Origin: Hymenobacter metallicola
GTDB lineage: Bacteria > Bacteroidota > Bacteroidia > Cytophagales > Hymenobacteraceae
Length of the DNA: 64,000 bases
Direction: 5' to 3'
NCBI RefSeq assembly: GCF_004745645.1
Contig: NZ_SRMB01000005.1
Coordinates: 248,001 to 312,000 of the forward strand
Positions 1 to 7,507 of this stretch are shown here, in pieces (positions within the stretch are counted from its first letter, which is position 1; every line of letters starts with the position of its first letter). The translations under genes were made by a program, and so were the position numbers. The notes beneath the pieces are model-generated. The model saw only the letters and a program-made list of their open reading frames with translations. It was not told the DNA's origin and searched no databases.

Positions 1-1442
1 CGTCCGGCCCGGGTCTGATAGTAAGTTTCGACGGCCGGCGTGGCCGAGCCGAGCAGGGTTTTGGCCCCCTGAAAATTAGCCATCATCAGGGCTACTTCCC
101 GGGCGTTGTAGCGCGGCGACGGGTCGTACTGCTTGTAGCTGCTCTCGTGCTCCTCATCCACGATGATGAGCGACATATTGTCGAAGGGCAGAAACACGGC
201 AGAGCGCACGCCAATAACCACCTGAAAGCGGCCCGAGAGCACGCCATTCCACACCTCCACCCGCTCGTTATCGGAGAACTTGGAGTGGTACACGCCGAGC
301 CGGGTGCCGAATACGCGCATCAGGCGGGTTACAATCTGGGCCGTGAGGGCAATTTCGGGCAGCAGGTACAGCACCTGGCCGCCACCCTCCAGGGCCTTGC
401 GAATCAGCTCGATGTAGATTTCAGTTTTGCCCGCCCCCGTTACGCCGTGCAGCAGCACAATGTCCTTTTCCCCGAACTGCTTCAGGATTTCGTCGTGGGC
501 CGCCGTTTGGGCTTCGCTTAGCGTGAAGGGCATCTGGGCTTCCGGCGAATCATCGAGCGGAAAGCGCGACACAATCACGTCGAATTGCTCCAGTACCCCG
601 TTTTTGATAAGAGTATTCACCGCCGAAGGGGAGAGGTGGGGGCTGCTGGTCAAGGCTGCTTTTTCCAGTCCTTGGTGGTTGGCGTGCACATTCTGGTACA
701 CCGGCACACGCTGCAGGTAGCGCATCAGCACGTCGAGCTGCTTGGGCTTGCTCGCCATGCGGGTAAAAAGCTCCTCAATGGCCGACTCTTCCATGAAGTG
801 GTGGGCCAGGCGCACTTTCTTCACCACTTTGGGCGAATACTTATCGGCCAAGTGCTCGAACAGGAAGATTACGTCTTTCTGGATCAGTGACTTAATCACC
901 TTGTGAAAATTGGCGCTGGCCAGCAGGTCGCCTACTTCGGTAAAGGTCAATGCCTTGCCGTCTTCGGCGCTAAGCACCTCCACAATCTTTTCCTCCTGCT
1001 CGCTAAGCGGGTAGGGATTCTGCTCGGGCTCAAAAGCCGGGTGGAGCTGAATGCGCGACTCGGAGCTAAGCTTCAGCGCCGAGGGCAGGGCCGCATTGAT
1101 AACTTCTCCCAGCGTGCACATGTAGTAGTCGGCCATCCAGCGGAAGAGTTTCAGCTGGGCCTGGGTTACCACCGGCGCATCGTCGATAAACTCCAGAATG
1201 TACTTGGCCTGGTACTGAGCCGGTGGCGTTTCGTGCACGGCCGCCACAATGCAGCTGAGCGTTTTCTTGGCCCCGAACTGCACAATTACGCGGCCCCCGA
1301 TGACGACCTCGTCGTTCATCTCGTAGGGCACGCGGTAGGTATACAGCTTGGGTAGCGGCAGGGGCAGAATTACGTCCACAAACAGCGTGACGCGGTCGGC
1401 TCCGGCGGCTTCCGGCTGGGCAAAGTCAAAGGAAAGGCTCAA
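1..1442 (-). CDS. priA: Primosomal protein N' (replication restart helicase PriA), 3' end cut by the window edge
   Basis: PriA is a 3'-5' DNA helicase that binds stalled forks and reloads the replisome. The 480 residues present read as the N-terminal DNA-binding region (TLFVDVILPLPLPKLYTYRV near residue 20), a winged-helix region, and the first helicase half: Walker A GVTGAGKT near residue 330, the DEEH box near 428, and GSATPA near 455. The zinc-binding part and second helicase half lie outside the window. No ATG precedes the conserved start. A TAG stop sits four codons upstream of a TTG at 1440-1442, so TTG is the likely start; it lies about 28 nt downstream of a TACCTTTG promoter element. 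The product is certain from motif order; the start codon is inferred. Confidence 0.93.
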   Translation of the reverse strand, partial: MSLSFDFAQPEAAGADRVTLFVDVILPLPLPKLYTYRVPYEMNDEVVIGGRVIVQFGAKKTLSCIVAAVHETPPAQYQAKYILEFIDDAPVVTQAQLKLFRWMADYYMCTLGEVINAALPSALKLSSESRIQLHPAFEPEQNPYPLSEQEEKIVEVLSAEDGKALTFTEVGDLLASANFHKVIKSLIQKDVIFLFEHLADKYSPKVVKKVRLAHHFMEESAIEELFTRMASKPKQLDVLMRYLQRVPVYQNVHANHQGLEKAALTSSPHLSPSAVNTLIKNGVLEQFDVIVSRFPLDDSPEAQMPFTLSEAQTAAHDEILKQFGEKDIVLLHGVTGAGKTEIYIELIRKALEGGGQVLYLLPEIALTAQIVTRLMRVFGTRLGVYHSKFSDNERVEVWNGVLSGRFQVVIGVRSAVFLPFDNMSLIIVDEEHESSYKQYDPSPRYNAREVALMMANFQGAKTLLGSATPAVETYYQTRAG

Positions 1443-1469
1443 CGGACAGATCAGCTAACAACAGGACCG

Positions 1470-1477
1470 CAAAGGTA
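1470..1477 (-). promoter_or_regulatory. Probable -7 promoter element for priA
   Basis: The minus strand reads TACCTTTG, matching the Bacteroidota -7 consensus TAnnTTTG. No TTTG -33 box is obvious upstream. It lies 28 nt before the TTG start of priA and overlaps the first bases of the terminator stem of the preceding gene, so the two units are packed with almost no spacer. Confidence 0.55.
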
Positions 1478-1525
1478 AGCCGAATTGCGGGCCGGAGGTT
1501 TCTTCCGTCTTCGCAATTCGGCTTA
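1476..1525 (-). terminator. Hairpin terminator of the DUF255 gene
   Basis: A 14-bp perfect inverted repeat (1476-1489 with 1512-1525, core AAGCCGAATTGCG) has a 22-nt loop that can pair further (CGGA with TCCG). It starts 26 nt past the stop codon of the DUF255 gene. No long T-run follows. Confidence 0.6.
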
Positions 1526-1551
1526 TGTAGGTCAGGGCCAAGTAGTAAAAG

Positions 1552-3603
1552 TTAGTATCCCCCAGTGGCCGGCAACTGCGCCAGTGCCTCGGCTACAGTA
1601 TGCACTGGCCGTTGACAAGCCCGGTTGAAGCACACGTACAGCGTCGTTTCGCCGTTCAGGGCGGTGCGATGCTGCAGCAGAGGCAGCTCGGCAGCGTCTG
1701 GCGCGCCAGCTACCACCGCGTGGGGTAGAAAGTGCCGGCTGAGTTCCTGCCGCACTGCTTCTACCTCGGGGCCGACAATGACAATTTCGGCCATGGGCTG
1801 CAACAACGCCGCATAGAGAGAGGCCCAATTAGTAAGGTGTTGCGGCTCTTTCACCACCAGTTCCTGCACGTGGCTGAGCATAGTCGTGGCCAGGTCGTGG
1901 TAGTCGTTTCGTTCCAGGTGCAGTCCCAGCCGGAGCAGGTTGTGGGCCATAACGGAATTAGAGCCCGGAATGACGTTATCAAACAGCTCCTTTTTGCGGG
2001 CAATAAGTTTTTCTCCGGCATCATCCGTGTAGAAAAACTGGTTTTCAAGCGGGTCGAAGAAGTGGGCCGACACGTAGTGCGTCAAGCCTTCCGCTTCGTG
2101 CAGCCAGTAGGTATCGAAAGTGGCTTCGTACAGCCCAAGATATGCCTGCACCACCAAGGCATAATCTTCCAAGAAACCATCGATGCTGGCCCGGCCGGCT
2201 TTGTAGGTTCGGTGCAAGCGCGGGCCGCGACGAAGGTTTTTCTGCAGAAACCGCGCGTTCTGCAAGGCCAGCTCCAGAAATTCAGCTTCCCCAAAAGCCC
2301 GATAAGCATCGACTAGCCCACTTATCATCAGCGCATTCCAGCCGGTCAATACTTTGTCGTCGAGGCCGGGCCGCACGCGTTGGGCTCGGGCGGCCATGAT
2401 TTTCTGTTTCCACTCGGCTACTACTGCCTGCAAAACATCTACTTCCAGCTCGTGGTCGGCCGCAAAGTTGGCGTCCGACTGCCGCCGGTGCAGGATGTTG
2501 CGGCCATGTTCCCAGTTGCCCAGCGCCGTACAGGTGTAGTAAGCCGAGAACAAGGCCTCCTCGTCGCCGAGAATATCCTGGAGTTCTTCTTTGGTGAAGA
2601 CGTAGAACTTGCCCTCCTCACCTTCACTATCCGCATCCAGGGAAGAGTAAAACCCGCCTTCCGGGCTAGTAAGCTCCCGTTTTATGAAAGCTACCGTGTC
2701 GTACACCACGGTGCGAAACAGCGCGTCTTGGGTTAGCTGGTAGGCTTCGGCATACAGGCTTACGAGTTGTGCGTTGTCGTAGAGCATCTTCTCGAAGTGC
2801 GGCACCAGCCACTCGGCGTCGACGGAGTAGCGGGCAAAGCCGCCACCGGCTTGATCGTAGATGCCGCCCCAGGCCATTTCGCGCAGCGTGAGCAGCGTCT
2901 GATTCAGAACTAGCTGGCTCCCGGTGCGGGCGTGGCAACGCAGCAGAAAGCGCCAGATACTGGGCATGGGAAATTTGGGCGCCCGGTTCATGCCACCTTT
3001 TTCCGAGTCGAACCGTACGCCCAGGTTGTATACCAGCAGCTTGAACTGCTCGTCGGAAAGGGCCAAATCGGAAGGGGCGGCCCCATATTTTTCCAGGTCG
3101 CTGGTGCGTAATACGCGGGCAAATTCTTCGGCCGATTTGTCCAGCTCCGCCCGATGCTCGCCCTGATAGGCCTGTCCAATGCTTTCCAGGAGCTGCACCC
3201 AGCTGCGCGGCGGGAAATAAGTACCGCCATAAAAGGGCTTGGCCTCTGGATTTAGAAACACATTCAGCGGCCACCCCCCCTGCAAACCCATGGCTTGTAG
3301 CGCGTCCATGTAGACTTGGTCCACGTCGGGCCGCTCTTCCCGGTCAACCTTGATGCACACAAAGTGCTCATTCATCACCTGCGCTATGGTGTGGTTCTCG
3401 AACGATTCTCGCTCCATCACATGGCACCAGTGGCAAGCCGCGTAGCCAATGCTGACAATAATAGGTTTTTGCTCTCTTTGGGCCCGACTGAGTGCTTCCG
3501 GGCCCCAGGGGTACCAGTCAACCGGGTTGTGCGCGTGCTGCAGCAGGTAAGGGCTGGTTTCCTGGCTGAGGCGGTTGGTGTGCGTTGGTTGGGCCGGAGA
3601 CAT
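1552..3603 (-). CDS. DUF255 (YyaL/SPATA20-type) thioredoxin-fold protein
   Basis: The 683-residue protein has the usual length of the YyaL/spermatogenesis-associated protein 20 family. The N-terminal thioredoxin-like domain (about 1-165) opens with the family hallmark NPVDWYPWG near 26-34 and holds the redox-type motif C57-H-W-C60, followed by FYGGTYFPP near 125. The rest resembles the alpha/alpha-barrel of six-hairpin enzymes, with LVPHFEKMLYDNAQL near 265 and a closing C-terminal region with CFNRAC. No signal peptide is visible, so it is probably cytoplasmic. The biochemical role of this family is not established; a redox or carbohydrate-linked function is only inferred from the folds. It is downstream of the GSCFA gene but separated from it by a hairpin terminator. 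Confidence 0.85.
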   Translation of the reverse strand: MSPAQPTHTNRLSQETSPYLLQHAHNPVDWYPWGPEALSRAQREQKPIIVSIGYAACHWCHVMERESFENHTIAQVMNEHFVCIKVDREERPDVDQVYMDALQAMGLQGGWPLNVFLNPEAKPFYGGTYFPPRSWVQLLESIGQAYQGEHRAELDKSAEEFARVLRTSDLEKYGAAPSDLALSDEQFKLLVYNLGVRFDSEKGGMNRAPKFPMPSIWRFLLRCHARTGSQLVLNQTLLTLREMAWGGIYDQAGGGFARYSVDAEWLVPHFEKMLYDNAQLVSLYAEAYQLTQDALFRTVVYDTVAFIKRELTSPEGGFYSSLDADSEGEEGKFYVFTKEELQDILGDEEALFSAYYTCTALGNWEHGRNILHRRQSDANFAADHELEVDVLQAVVAEWKQKIMAARAQRVRPGLDDKVLTGWNALMISGLVDAYRAFGEAEFLELALQNARFLQKNLRRGPRLHRTYKAGRASIDGFLEDYALVVQAYLGLYEATFDTYWLHEAEGLTHYVSAHFFDPLENQFFYTDDAGEKLIARKKELFDNVIPGSNSVMAHNLLRLGLHLERNDYHDLATTMLSHVQELVVKEPQHLTNWASLYAALLQPMAEIVIVGPEVEAVRQELSRHFLPHAVVAGAPDAAELPLLQHRTALNGETTLYVCFNRACQRPVHTVAEALAQLPATGGY

Positions 3604-3629
3604 ACAGGGAAGTTAAGGGATACAAAACA

Positions 3630-3654
3630 AAACCCGGCTTTAGGGGCCGGGTTT
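3630..3654 (-). terminator. Terminator of the GSCFA gene
   Basis: A 9-bp stem AAACCCGGC/GCCGGGTTT with a 7-nt loop begins 4 nt past the stop codon of the upstream minus-strand gene. On the minus strand it is followed by TTGTTTTGTA, a T-rich tail. Confidence 0.75.
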
Positions 3655-3658
3655 GAGT

Positions 3659-5722
3659 TTACGAAGCAGATGGAGTTTCGTCGGTAGCAGCTGGTTTCTT
3701 GCGCGACGGCCGGCTGCGTTTCTTAGGTGCCTCTGGCGCTGTCTCTTCGGGTTTGGGTGCGTCGGCCTTGGGCTCTTTCGGCTTGGCAGCGGGCCTCGCG
3801 CGTGGTTTGCGAGGCTTCTTTTCCGCTGCTGGTGCTGGCTCACTTACCGGCTCGGGCACCACCACTTCTACTGGGCTAGCAGCTTCTACTGCCACCGGGT
3901 CTGCCGAAACCGGCGGAGTCGGTACCGTATTTCTTGGCTCTGCCTCCAGAGGAATCACCGGCTCTACTGGTGTAGGTTCGGTAGCCTCCGTGGGTTCAGC
4001 ATACAGTGCCGGCCGCTTCCTGCGCGAAGTGCTGGGAGGGGTGGTAATGATTCGGTCTTTCGTAGCCCGAGGCTTCTTCTCGGTTTCCACGCGGGTGCTC
4101 TTACCCCGGGCCGCTTTGAGGCTTCGTTGCTTCGGGGCCGGCGTTTCTTCCGGCTCGTCCATAGGCTGCAGCCAGTCGACATTCGGTTTCGGGGTTGGCA
4201 GAACTGGCGCCAGGGGCTGCTCTGCCGGCTGTACAACGGCGTGAACTCGTTCAGGCGCTACCGATTCAGGCACTGCCTCGGCAACTGGAGCTTCCGCCGG
4301 AGTAGGAGCGGGGCTGGATTGCGGCTCTTCCGGAACTTCCGCTTCAAACGCAACCGTTGCTTCCGGCTCTTGTTGAGCAGTCAGGTCCGTTTCCGCGTTG
4401 GACGCCCCAGCGGCGGCCTCGGCGGCCAACTGAGCCTGCAGCTGCGCTGCCCGCTTACGAGCAGTGCGCTTGGCCCCGCCCCGGCTGCGCCGCTTCTTTT
4501 TAGGTAAAGCTGCCGAGGCTTCTAAAGCCGTTTCGCCCTCTTCATCGTCTTCTGCTTCGTACTGGTCTTCTTCTTGGGCAGCTTCCTCAACCGGGCTGGT
4601 CACCGTTACGGCAGTTGCCGGCGTCACGGTAGGAGCAGCAACCTCTACTGGTGTGCGCTCCTTCTCGGGATCAGGCTCCCCTATATCAATACGTTCTTCG
4701 TCGTCATCAAGCTCCGGTTCCGGTTCCGGTTTCGGCTGGGGTAGGGGCAAAGCAGCCAGTTGCCGCTCCAGCTCCTGAATTTCGGAGCGGACATCGGCTT
4801 GAGCAGCCAACCGCTGCACACGGGCCAGGGTGGCTGCCAAAAATTCGCGGTGCTCGGGTGCTTCGGGGTAAAGCGGCCGGTGCCCCAGCGCCTGGCGCAC
4901 CGATTCCCACTCTCTGCGGAAGCGGCCGAAACCCGGGTCAAAGTATGTGCGGGTAAACCGTTCCCAGATGTAGTTTTCCGCTACCTCCGACGGATGCAGC
5001 ATATCCGCTGCATAGAAGCGGTAGTCGCGCAAATCATCCAGTAACAGCTCATAAGCCGGGAAATACGATACATCCGGCAGTAATTCGCTTAAGTAGTGAC
5101 AAGCAACCCGCAGCACCGATTTGCTCACTGAGTTCAGGGGCAGCGTATCTTTCACGTGCCGCACGGGGCTTACCGTCAAGATAAAGCGCAAGGTCGGGTT
5201 GGTCCGCCGCAGGTACGCATGCGTTTCGGCCACCGCGTTGATAATCTCATCGGGGGTAAGCAGCACCTTTTCAAAGCGCTCAGCCGGTACCTTATGGCAG
5301 TTGTTAACTATCTCGTCGGTTTCCAGCAAGCGGTAGGCAAAGGCCGTTCCCAGGGTCAGTACTACAACATCGGTGTTCTGCAGAAAGGCACCAACTTCCT
5401 GTACCAGGCCTTGTATGCGCTGCAGCAACGTCACCGGCGAGTCGGCCCCAACAGTGGCGTGTAGGTCATAGCTCTGCCAGCGGCCCCGGGCCTCCACTAC
5501 GTGTTGCTGCCAATCCTTATCCTCACCGGCGGCCGCGCGAAGCAGCTGGCACGCCGAGACAGGGTTGAAAACAGTGCCGAAAGGATTAATCAGGGTTTTA
5601 ACCTTCGTAGCCGCCAACCGGCTGCCGATGGTATCCGAAAAGCACGAGCCTACCGTAAGCACTCGGGCCGAGAGCGGCAATTGTTGGGGGTGCGGCGTAA
5701 GCGGTAATTCAGTACGAAACAT
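3659..5722 (-). CDS. GSCFA domain protein with a long Pro/Glu/Ala and Lys/Arg-rich C-terminal tail
   Basis: The N-terminal 330 residues carry the GSCFA signature (G25-S-C-F-S29 in VLTVGSCFSDTIG, counted from the chosen ATG) and the NPFGTVFNP block of this family. GSCFA proteins look like SGNH-type esterases or hydrolases of unknown substrate; S26 is a candidate nucleophile by analogy. Residues 335-687 are low complexity: an acidic PEPEPELDDDEE stretch, then alternating acidic and Lys/Arg clusters (KKKRRSRGGAKRTARKRAAQ) and a basic end, with no predictable fold. Most family members stop after the catalytic domain, so this tail doubles the protein. ATG at 5722 was chosen over a start 10 codons upstream because MFRTELPL is the usual N-terminus. 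No signal peptide is seen. Confidence 0.85.
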   Translation of the reverse strand: MFRTELPLTPHPQQLPLSARVLTVGSCFSDTIGSRLAATKVKTLINPFGTVFNPVSACQLLRAAAGEDKDWQQHVVEARGRWQSYDLHATVGADSPVTLLQRIQGLVQEVGAFLQNTDVVVLTLGTAFAYRLLETDEIVNNCHKVPAERFEKVLLTPDEIINAVAETHAYLRRTNPTLRFILTVSPVRHVKDTLPLNSVSKSVLRVACHYLSELLPDVSYFPAYELLLDDLRDYRFYAADMLHPSEVAENYIWERFTRTYFDPGFGRFRREWESVRQALGHRPLYPEAPEHREFLAATLARVQRLAAQADVRSEIQELERQLAALPLPQPKPEPEPELDDDEERIDIGEPDPEKERTPVEVAAPTVTPATAVTVTSPVEEAAQEEDQYEAEDDEEGETALEASAALPKKKRRSRGGAKRTARKRAAQLQAQLAAEAAAGASNAETDLTAQQEPEATVAFEAEVPEEPQSSPAPTPAEAPVAEAVPESVAPERVHAVVQPAEQPLAPVLPTPKPNVDWLQPMDEPEETPAPKQRSLKAARGKSTRVETEKKPRATKDRIITTPPSTSRRKRPALYAEPTEATEPTPVEPVIPLEAEPRNTVPTPPVSADPVAVEAASPVEVVVPEPVSEPAPAAEKKPRKPRARPAAKPKEPKADAPKPEETAPEAPKKRSRPSRKKPAATDETPSAS

Positions 5723-5964
5723 TCTACAGGTATAAGGCCTAACAAGGGCCAACGAACAGGCAACCTACTCAACTCTGTTCTTTCAGCCAAAACCAGTGTC
5801 GCCTACGACTAGGCCGACGACGCCAGAAAGCGTACGGCCTATTGAGCGTCTTGGATCATCTAAATCTACGGATAACAGTATACACCTCTCACCGAGAAGA
5901 CGTTTCCGCTTTAAACAAACAAGGAAATCCTACTGCCGTTCAAGTATCAGAAAGAAGAATAACC
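5723..5964. other. Intergenic region without recognisable gene
   Basis: This spacer lies between the start of the GSCFA gene and the terminator of the rpsF operon. It probably holds the GSCFA promoter, but no TAnnTTTG match was found on the minus strand. No open reading frame with coding character is seen. Confidence 0.5.
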
Positions 5965-6012
5965 AATAGCAAAAAAGCCTGACTACCGCGGTAGTCAGGC
6001 TTTTTTGCTATT
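5965..6012 (-). terminator. Perfect 48-bp palindromic terminator of the rpsF-rpsR-rplI operon
   Basis: Two 24-nt arms (AATAGCAAAAAAGCCTGACT... and its exact complement) meet with no spacer, giving A-tract, GC stem and T-tract in both directions. It begins 14 nt after the rplI stop codon. It can act on both strands, but only minus-strand transcripts approach it. Confidence 0.92.
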
Positions 6013-6026
6013 GAAGAAGCAGCAGC

Positions 6027-6470
6027 CTATTCAGCTACTACGTTGAAGCGCACCTGGTGCTTCACTTCTTTGTGCAGGTTGATCGTAGCGGTGTACTCAC
6101 CAGCCGAAGCAGGCTCCTGGTCGAAGGAGATACGCTTGCGGTCTACGTCTACGCCTTTCGCTTTCAAAGCGTCGGCCAGCTGCAGGGTAGTCACGCGGCC
6201 AAAAATCTTGCCGGTCTCGCCCACTTTGGCTTTGATTTCGAAAGCAGCATCACCGATTTTGTCGGCAATGGCCTGCGCGTCACCTTTGATCTTGTCGGCT
6301 TTGTGCGCAGCCTGACGTACGTTCTCGGCAACGATTTTCTTGTTCGTCTTATCGGCCAGCATGGCCAGGCCCTGCGGCAGCAGGTAGTTACGACCGTAGC
6401 CGGGCTTTACAGTAACGATGTCGTTCTTGTAGCCCAGGTTCTTTACGTCGTCTTTCAGAATTACTTCCAT
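6027..6470 (-). CDS. rplI: 50S ribosomal protein L9
   Basis: The 147-residue product matches L9 over its full length. The N-terminal domain begins MEVILKDDVKNLGYKND and carries the rRNA-binding signature GYGRNYLLPQGLA near residue 24. A long connecting helix (KNKKIVAENVRQAAHKADKI region) leads to the C-terminal domain. It binds 23S rRNA at the base of the L1 stalk. It is the last gene of the rpsF-rpsR-rplI operon, 21 nt after rpsR, and ends at a perfect palindromic terminator. Confidence 0.98.
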   Translation of the reverse strand: MEVILKDDVKNLGYKNDIVTVKPGYGRNYLLPQGLAMLADKTNKKIVAENVRQAAHKADKIKGDAQAIADKIGDAAFEIKAKVGETGKIFGRVTTLQLADALKAKGVDVDRKRISFDQEPASAGEYTATINLHKEVKHQVRFNVVAE

Positions 6471-6491
6471 GTCAGTCTCTGTAAGAAAGGT

Positions 6492-6743
6492 TTACTTCAA
6501 CGAATCGGTTACGTAGGGCATCAGAGCCAGGTGACGGGCTTTGGCCACGGCCTGAGCAATTTTGCGCTGGAATTTCAGGCTGGTACCGGTGATACGACGG
6601 GGCAGAATGCGGCCCTGCTCGTTCACGAACTTCAGCAGGAAGTTCGGGTCTTTGTAGTCCACGTACTTAATGCCGTTCTTCTTGAAGCGGCAGTATTTCT
6701 TGCGCGTGTCCTGCTTGTGGATTTTCTCGTTGGCTAGGCTCAT
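6492..6743 (-). CDS. rpsR: 30S ribosomal protein S18
   Basis: The 83-residue basic protein has the S18 core: KKYCRFKKNGIKYVDYKD, then RILPRRITGTSLKFQRKIAQ and the closing AVAKARHLALMPYV. S18 pairs with S6 on the platform of the small subunit. It lies between rpsF (4 nt upstream) and rplI, the conserved bacterial order. Length and motifs are normal. Confidence 0.98.
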   Translation of the reverse strand: MSLANEKIHKQDTRKKYCRFKKNGIKYVDYKDPNFLLKFVNEQGRILPRRITGTSLKFQRKIAQAVAKARHLALMPYVTDSLK

Positions 6744-6747
6744 GGTC

Positions 6748-7125
6748 TTATTGGGCTACGGCTTCCGATTGTTGTTTAGCCTTCTGCTGGTTCATCTCGC
6801 CATTGCGACGACGCTGGCTGTAAGCCACGGCGTGCTTGTCGAGTACAGTCGTCAGGAAGCGGATGACACGCTCGTCGCGGCGGAACGCCAGCTCGAGTAC
6901 GTCAACGATGTTACCTGAGCCAGTGAATTCCACCAGGAAATAATATCCGGTGTTCTTCTTCTGGATAGGGTAAGCCAGCTTCTTGAGGCCCCAGTTTTCG
7001 GTGTGGATAATGTCGGCGCTATTTTCCTTAAGCACCTGCGAGAACTTCTCGATCGTCTCTTGCACCTGCGTCTCGTTCAGCACGGGAGTCAGGATGAAGA
7101 CCGTCTCGTAATTTCTTACTTCCAT
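6748..7125 (-). CDS. rpsF: 30S ribosomal protein S6
   Basis: From the ATG at 7125 the product is 125 residues and begins MEVRNYETVFILTPVL, the standard S6 N-terminus; an in-frame start 15 codons upstream would add a sequence foreign to the family. The S6 fold continues through NWGLKKLAYPIQKKNTGYYF and VIRFLTTVLDKHAV. A Gln/Lys-rich C-terminal tail follows. It partners with S18 in the 30S platform and is the first gene of the operon, behind a TATCTTTG promoter element 43 nt upstream. Confidence 0.97.
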   Translation of the reverse strand: MEVRNYETVFILTPVLNETQVQETIEKFSQVLKENSADIIHTENWGLKKLAYPIQKKNTGYYFLVEFTGSGNIVDVLELAFRRDERVIRFLTTVLDKHAVAYSQRRRNGEMNQQKAKQQSEAVAQ

Positions 7126-7167
7126 TAGACGGGATGAAAAAATTAGATGAAAAAATGAATCAGGGCG

Positions 7168-7199
7168 CAAAGATACTATTTATCTGGGGTAATACTCAA
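7168..7199 (-). promoter_or_regulatory. Promoter of the rpsF-rpsR-rplI operon
   Basis: On the minus strand a TTG (in CCTTGAG, 7197-7199) is followed after 21 nt by TATCTTTG (7168-7175), matching the Bacteroidota -33/-7 pattern. The -7 box is 43 nt before the rpsF ATG. Confidence 0.65.
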
Positions 7200-7429
7200 G
7201 GTGTTCAGCAAAAATATCCAGGTCGGCAAAATTAAGAGGCAGAAGTAGAGGCGAAGCCAAACCTTTGAAGCTAAGATAAGTTAGGAAAGGGAGTAGTATT
7301 AATCCGAGGGAGCTACAAGCTCGAGTGTAGACGGGAGTAATGTATTCCTATAATATAAGGAGATGCATTACAACGGTTTTTAGAATGATTCTAAGCAAGC
7401 CACAACGGGCGAAAATTAGCCCAGGCGGG
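7200..7429. other. Spacer between divergent rpsF and act promoters
   Basis: The 382-nt region between rpsF and actA contains the two divergent promoters (7168-7199 and 7430-7460). The stretch between them holds no convincing gene, hairpin or operator; it is AT-richer than the flanking coding sequence. Confidence 0.5.
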
Positions 7430-7460
7430 TTTGTGGTCTGCGATTCCCGACCTACATTTG
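7430..7460 (+). promoter_or_regulatory. Promoter of the act/cox respiratory operon
   Basis: TTTG (7430-7433), a 19-nt spacer and TACATTTG (7453-7460) match the Bacteroidota housekeeping promoter consensus exactly. The -7 box ends 47 nt before the actA ATG at 7508. Its position also argues against the longer in-frame start at 7340, which lies upstream of the promoter. Confidence 0.8.
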
Positions 7461-7507
7461 TGGCCTTGAAGTACCCCTGCCTTTCTTTTTCCCAGTCACA
7501 TTGTGCT

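Noticed and set aside
7340..7507. N-terminal extension of ActA by 56 codons
   Set aside because: It starts upstream of the strong promoter at 7430-7460 and lacks coding character; the signal peptide begins at 7508.
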